Source of the DNA: Cannabis sativa
Lineage: Eukaryota; Streptophyta; Magnoliopsida; Rosales; Cannabaceae
Direction: 5' to 3'
NCBI RefSeq assembly: GCF_029168945.1
Contig: NC_083603.1
Span: forward strand, 18,662,001-18,726,000
Length of the DNA: 64,000 bases
A model generated the notes under the pieces. The model saw only the letters and a program-made list of their open reading frames with translations, had not been told where the DNA came from and made no database searches. Below, one piece after another: positions 59,170 through 64,000 of this stretch. A program made the position numbers and the translations under genes. Position 1 is the stretch's first letter. Every line of letters begins with the position of its first letter.

Positions 59170-62100
59170 ATGTATACCAACCAGAGCCAAACCCTTAAAA
59201 ATATCGACCCTAATATTCAGATGTTGGAAATTATTTTACCAGGATCTTAGATCTACTCACAAGTATGTTGATTAACACCCTAAATATGAACTTTCTAAAA
59301 CGATGAAATAAACACATATAAAGTTTAGGAAACCTTACATTGAGTGCAGCGGAATAATATGACTCCTTCCGTTCAGATATCTAGCCCTTGATTCCTTTCT
59401 GTAGCAGAACATTATCAATATCTGAACCTGGATCTCTTTCTCTGAATCTTTGATGCTGAAAACTCCTTCTTGCTGAAAATCTTTCTTCACGATCTTCCTC
59501 ACTATGGTTGAGGTATCACTTGCTGTGTGTGGGCACTACTCATACACTAAGAATTTCGAAATTTGAGAGGGAAGAAAGAGAGAGGGAGTGGTCGGCCAGA
59601 TAGGGAGAGAGAAGGCTCAGGTTTTTCTGAATCAGAAGTGTCAGAAGAAAAGTGTAATTTTCCTGAAGCCTTCACTATCTATTTATAGCATTCCACTAGG
59701 GTTAGGTTTGAATTATTTGGCATTAAAATAATGAAAATATCAGTTTAAATTGCCTACAAAAGTGGCCGGCCATGCATAGTGGATTTGGGCCTAACTTTTT
59801 GCAATTTTGCAGTTTTATCTTTTCTGCATCTGATTTTCTCAAAAATGCCAATTTTCTAATTCAATCATTTAAATGCCAATTCTAACTATTTAATAACTAT
59901 AAATAATTATTAAATATTATTGTCATTTATCATATTTATTAATTGAACCATACAAAGTATCATAATTAACAAATATGCCCCTAAAACTCTTTCTTTACAA
60001 TTTCGCCCTTACTTAGTGAGAAAATTCACAAATAGACATAGTCTAATTTGAGAATTATAATTGATTAATCAAAACCAATTATATGAGTCTTACAAGCAAT
60101 ATTATCTCAACTAGTGCGGGGACCATGGGTCTATATAACCGAGCTTCCAATAAGTAGATCAAGAATTTATTACTAAAATTCACTAACTTATTAATTCTTC
60201 GTTGAATCCACGCATAGAACTTAGAATTGCACTCTCAGTATATAGAATGCTCTATATGTTCCACCATATAGACGCATCATTAGTTATCCATTGTTATAAT
60301 CCTAATGTGATCAATGATCCTCTATATGAATGATCTACACTGTAAAGGGATTAGATTACCGTTACACCCTACAATGTATTTTATCCTTAAAATACTTGAC
60401 CCCGTATAAATGATATTTCAGCTTATGTGAAATGAGTACTCCACCATTTATGTTCGTTTGGTCAAGCTCGAAGGAGATCATCCTTTGCTTACTATTCGCT
60501 AGATAGAAGCTATAGATTCCATGTTTATGTTAGCGCTCCCACTCAATTGCACTACCGTGTTCCCAAAATGTACGTATCACCCTGGCCTAAAAGTAGGCTT
60601 AACTAACAAATCAAAGAACACGAATAGCCTCTTGAGATTGAGCCTAATCATAACAGGATTAAGATCATTTGATCTAGGATCAACTAGGCGATATTGACTT
60701 GAATAGATATTACGGTAAGTTTAATAAATCTAAGTCAAAGTTCAATATCGGTCCCTTCCGATTATCATATCAGTAAAACCCTATGTCTGATAAATCTAGG
60801 AAACTTTATTCACATAGTCATGTTTACTTTCCAATGTGTTGACGACACAATAAACAGGATCAAGTATGTGAAAAGGGTTTCAGATGAATTCATACATTAT
60901 ATACATATAATCATGAAATAAATCATGTGAACCATGCAACATTAAATGTTATTTCTCATCTATATTAATAAGTAAATCTGATTATATTGAAATGAGTTTT
61001 ATTTAGGGCATAAAACCCAACATCAGACACCTACCAACAACATAACTCCAAATAAAACTACCATAAACTCAGCTGGTCTGCAAATTACAACAGTTTCGAA
61101 TGCTCTAATTGAGTGAAACCCTTTAGCAATACCTTAAGTCAGCCATTTTCTTCGAATAGACTATAAATTTCACCCTATGGAAAACCATGGTGTTTACTAT
61201 CATTCGTCCCACCGATTGGATGGTTACTTGAATGGTCAGAGAGCTTGCCCACCTGAGTTTCTTCTAAAGGAGGTTGGAGTTGATGACTCATCAAGCTTTG
61301 GTTTACAACCAAATCCAAACTATGAAAGTTGGATTGTTCACGATCATCTACTGATGGAGTGGCCATACAGATCGATGACATAAAGTATAACTTCTGAGGC
61401 TATGGGATGTATAGCAATTGCATCACTTTGGACAGCCTTAGAAGATCTATTATGGAGCTCATTCGAGGGCTCATGCTGATGACATTCAAAATAAAATTCA
61501 AACTGCAAAGAAAGGGAGTATGAATATGACTGACTATCTTAGACAAAAGAGGGTTTAGGCAGATTCTCTTGCTTTGACTGGTGAGCCACATCCCGAAAGG
61601 CATCTTGTCTCCAATGTGCTTTTAGGGCTTTACATTAGCTATTTGCCAGTTGTTCCTCAGATTGAAGCCATACCACAAAGAACATGACAGGAATTGTAGA
61701 GCATTTCTGTGGGTTTTGATGGTAGATTAGAGTGACTGAATGAATTGATTCCTCATATGAAACTTCTCAATAATGTTTCAACTTCTCCATCTGCTAACAT
61801 GGCACAAAAACCTCAAAATCCCAACTATCCTCAAAAGCCATACAATCCCAACAACTCTGGAAGAAGAGGTTTAAGTGGTTATGGGAATCGAGGCGGAGGA
61901 ACTTCCAGTGGTGGAGGTAAAAACTCGAAGCCAATTCGCCAGATCTATGGTAAGTATGGGCATTCTACAACTATCTGCTACAACATGCATGGTGATTCTT
62001 ACATGGGGCAAGTTCTAGGCATGGATAACAGCTAGAAAAACAATAATAATTTCAAGTTATAGTGACCACACTAGATCTTGTCAAGGATGATTACTTTTAC

Positions 62101-62210
62101 ATTAATAGTAGAGCAATCAAGCATCTAACTTTGGATGGTGACAAACTATCACACAAAGCTGAGTATAGTGGTAAGGAAAAAGTAACAGTTGCAAATGGTA
62201 GTTGTTATAC
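59170..62210 (+). pseudogene. Degenerate copia gag and protease fragment
   Basis: The frame starts MYTNQSQTLKNIDPNIQ, is split by the solo LTR, and continues from 61028. Recognisable parts: HRLDGYLNGQRACPPEF and NPNYESWIVHDHLLMEW (61210-61380), SMNMTDYLRQKR-V (about 61515-61555), a Gly/Asn-rich linker (61860-61930), and a knuckle where the first two Cys are replaced (RQIYGKYGHSTTIC). At 62100-62200 HLTLDGDKLSHKAEYSG resembles the segment after the protease active site. Stops and frame changes are numerous. Non-functional. Confidence 0.8.
59222..61022 (-). mobile_element. Solo copia LTR with internal deletion
   Basis: 1801 bp, TGTTGG to CCCAACA, same family as the LTR at 33615-45690. Exact 5-bp duplication TCAGA at 59217-59221 and 61023-61027. 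About 100 bp present in relatives is missing at about 60758-60760 (CTTCCGAT joined directly to TATCATATCAG). It interrupts the gag of the short-LTR copia element. Confidence 0.93.
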
Positions 62211-62215
62211 CCGTA

Positions 62216-62882
62216 TTTTAAGTAATAACTGAATAGGTCTATCTATGCAACGCGTGTACTAAAGAAAGGCATTAAATGATCTTCTCGCAATAAAAGACAT
62301 ATAGGACTATTCTCTGGAATTATTGATGCATCTAATATTGATGATGATACGTATGTAAACACTTACAATGAGTGTCTCGCATACTACACAGTTAGAAGGA
62401 CAAGCTTGTTGTGAGATCAAACGCCAACAACCCAATAGTGTAATACCCTAAGATTAAGAGAACGGGTTAGCGAACCCTAACAAGTTAAATGTGCATTTAT
62501 ATAGAATTATATTATGATACAATTAAATATATGTGAATTATACTGATAAGTGATATGTTAAGACTCCGTTAGTGAGCCAGGGGTATTTTGGTAATTTTGA
62601 CCAGAGAAAGGTAAAACTGTAATTTTAATATTATTGCGTGCTTATGGACTATATTATTAGGGGTGTTATATTTATACCCCATAAAATTATAATTACACCC
62701 CAAAAATATCATTACATATTTAACCTTGTGTAAAATTATTACAATAGATATTTTTTTACTAAATATTGTTTTTATTTTTTATGAGTGCACCCCACCACTA
62801 AAACAATAACTGAATGTTAAATTCTTCAAAAAAAAAAAAGTTATTCAAATTAGAAAAGTTTAAACCCTAAAATCATTCATCA
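62216..62882. other. No recognised feature
   Basis: Anonymous sequence after the copia remnant. 62640-62880 is AT-rich and could hold the promoter of the next gene; a long T-rich or TATA-like site is not unique enough to name. Confidence 0.4.
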
Positions 62883-64000
62883 ATGGAAGAGAGTTTAGAA
62901 ATTTTATCAATGGAGCAATCATCTAATACAAAAGTAAAATTATTATATATATCTATATATCTATCTCAAAAAGTATTTATTGAGTTTTTGTTTGTTCTTA
63001 TTTCTTGTAATGGAAGAATTGAATTGATGAGCAATTTAAATTGTGCCTAAATCATGAATTAGATTAGTTCATACCTCTTGATTCACTTGTCTTTTTTTTT
63101 TTTTTTTTTTTGGAAAAGATACTTATTAGTTATTTATTTTTTTGAGATAACACTGTATACAAAATACATCATTCTCTTTGTAAATCAACTTCTTTAGTTT
63201 AATCCCTTTCAGCAAAAAAAAAATCTGCAAAAAAACTTCTTTGGTTTAATCCCTTCTTAATGGAATTTAACTATACAATGAAATAAAATTTAGTATTTAA
63301 TGAAGTGTGTGTATACTCCATATGCGAGAGAGAAATTTATTTTATTTCTTGTGCCATAGTAGTCAATATTAATATTGAAATTGAGGTTGAACGTGAAGAA
63401 AATTTTAATGATAGTGGCTGATTTTATTTTTGAGATTGAGAGTTGTTATGGTGAGTTAAAAGAAGATATATAGAATTAGAATATGAGTGGAGAATGACAA
63501 GAGTAAAAGAGAGAGTACTGTATCTATATATATTTATTTTTTTTCTTAAATATAGTCTTGTGAACATCTCTAATTGAAATCATTAAATCTAATATCAATT
63601 TTTGTTTAAATGAAAATAAATAAGATATTAATATTTTTGAAATTGGAATTATATTTTGCAGGAAGAAGAAGTTCAAGTAAGTAATAATACTTCTTTAGAG
63701 TTTGATTCTAGTGATATTTTCTCAACAAATTTGGTACTACAACATATGTATTTTTTATATTTTGCTCACAAGTTTTGAGATATACTTATGTTTTAATTAT
63801 TTCCATTTAATACTTTTATGTAGATTTTTCATTCGAGAAAATCTCTTGTTGAATGGACCAGAGATAAAGGAAAGCAACATGGAATCATTATAGTAATTAA
63901 GAGATCTGATTCAGGTGAAAGTCAAAAGCACGAATTAAATTTGCTTGTGAAAGGAGGGCAACTATCGACAACACATAAAGACAATCGAAGGAAAAAAAGA
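62883..64000 (+). CDS. FAR1/MULE-type protein, N-terminal part (runs off the edge)
   Basis: Three exons can be joined in phase 0: 62883-62933 (17 codons, starts MEESLEILSMEQ, donor GTAAAA), 63662-63733 (24 codons, GCAG before it, GTACTA after it) and 63824 to the window end (59 codons, TAG before it). Exon 3 encodes FHSRKSLVEWTRDKGKQHG followed by IIIVIKRSDSGE, which resembles the start of the FAR1-like DNA-binding region of plant FRS/MULE transposase-derived proteins (a F-S-R-x-x-L-x-x-W-x-R pattern followed by a V-x-K-R-S-D-S motif). The conserved Cys/His part would lie beyond 64000 or has decayed. No stop is seen in the joined frame. It could be an FRS-like host gene or a mobile element gene. 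Confidence 0.5.

Larger units (their letters stand above)
58939..62215 (+). mobile_element. Decayed copia element with short LTR
   Basis: A short 5' LTR of about 190 bp (58939-59130, TGTTAAG to TTCTTCA) is followed two bases later by the primer site TGGTATCAGAGC (59133-59144), exact for initiator tRNA-Met, then by gag from an ATG at 59170. Gag is cut by a solo LTR (59222-61022). The element fades after a protease-like fragment at about 62060-62210; pol and 3' LTR are absent. Short LTR and gag type fit the Ale/Retrofit side of copia, which I give as likely only. Confidence 0.75.

Overview
This window is plant nuclear DNA. Genes have short GT-AG exons with AT-rich introns, a eukaryotic tRNA-Ile(AAT) gene is present, and well over half of the window is LTR retrotransposon sequence of plant Ty3/gypsy (Athila and Tat types) and Ty1/copia lineages. 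The encoded host proteins (cryptochrome DASH/CRY3, the Arabidopsis-type CDC25/ACR2 rhodanese, an A3-type cyclin) point to a dicot; no species can be assigned from the sequence alone.

Layout. 1-2700: the 3' part of the first gene, a small conserved protein read leftwards (coding exons at 1952-2047, 2251-2328 and the lone ATG at 2413-2415), with a tRNA-Ile gene about 60 bp upstream of its 5' end. 2700-4300: repeat-derived and anonymous DNA. 4370-10965: remains of a Tat-like Ty3 element, with an antisense-type ORF on the + strand (4913-9731, split by a solo copia LTR at 5162-7064) and the C-terminal part of integrase on the - strand. 10966-45823: one large nest of elements. 45829-46160: the other half of the same integrase.

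The nest resolves by target-site duplications (TSDs). A solo copia LTR (TSD TTCTT) sits in the Tat integrase. Into that LTR went (a) an Athila-like element, 12026-32876 (TSD ATATG), and (b) a second solo copia LTR, 33615-45690 (TSD TTTTG). The Athila gag is split by a full copia element, 20939-31171 (TSD AGGCC). The second solo LTR is split by a young copia-derived element, 34219-44402 (TSD TTTTC), which has an intact gag but collapsed pol.

46160-64000 is gene space: CDC25/ACR2 (+, three exons, 47627-49387); CRY3 (-, thirteen exons, 51100-55736); a cyclin A3-like gene (+, eight exons, 56657-58455) divergent from CRY3 across a 920-bp shared promoter with G-box and E2F-type sites; a decayed copia element with a short LTR (from 58939), itself hit by a solo LTR (59222-61022); and the 5' end of a FAR1-like gene running off the right edge.

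Most notable: the Athila-like copy carries proper TSDs although one of its ends is not an LTR but a pol fragment ending in AACA, next to an inverted 3' segment joined at a microhomology. This looks like a fixed product of aberrant reverse transcription. Also notable is a gag-only copia derivative whose nearly identical LTRs and dead pol imply recent mobilisation in trans, with structured leader blocks shared with the pol-bearing copia copy.
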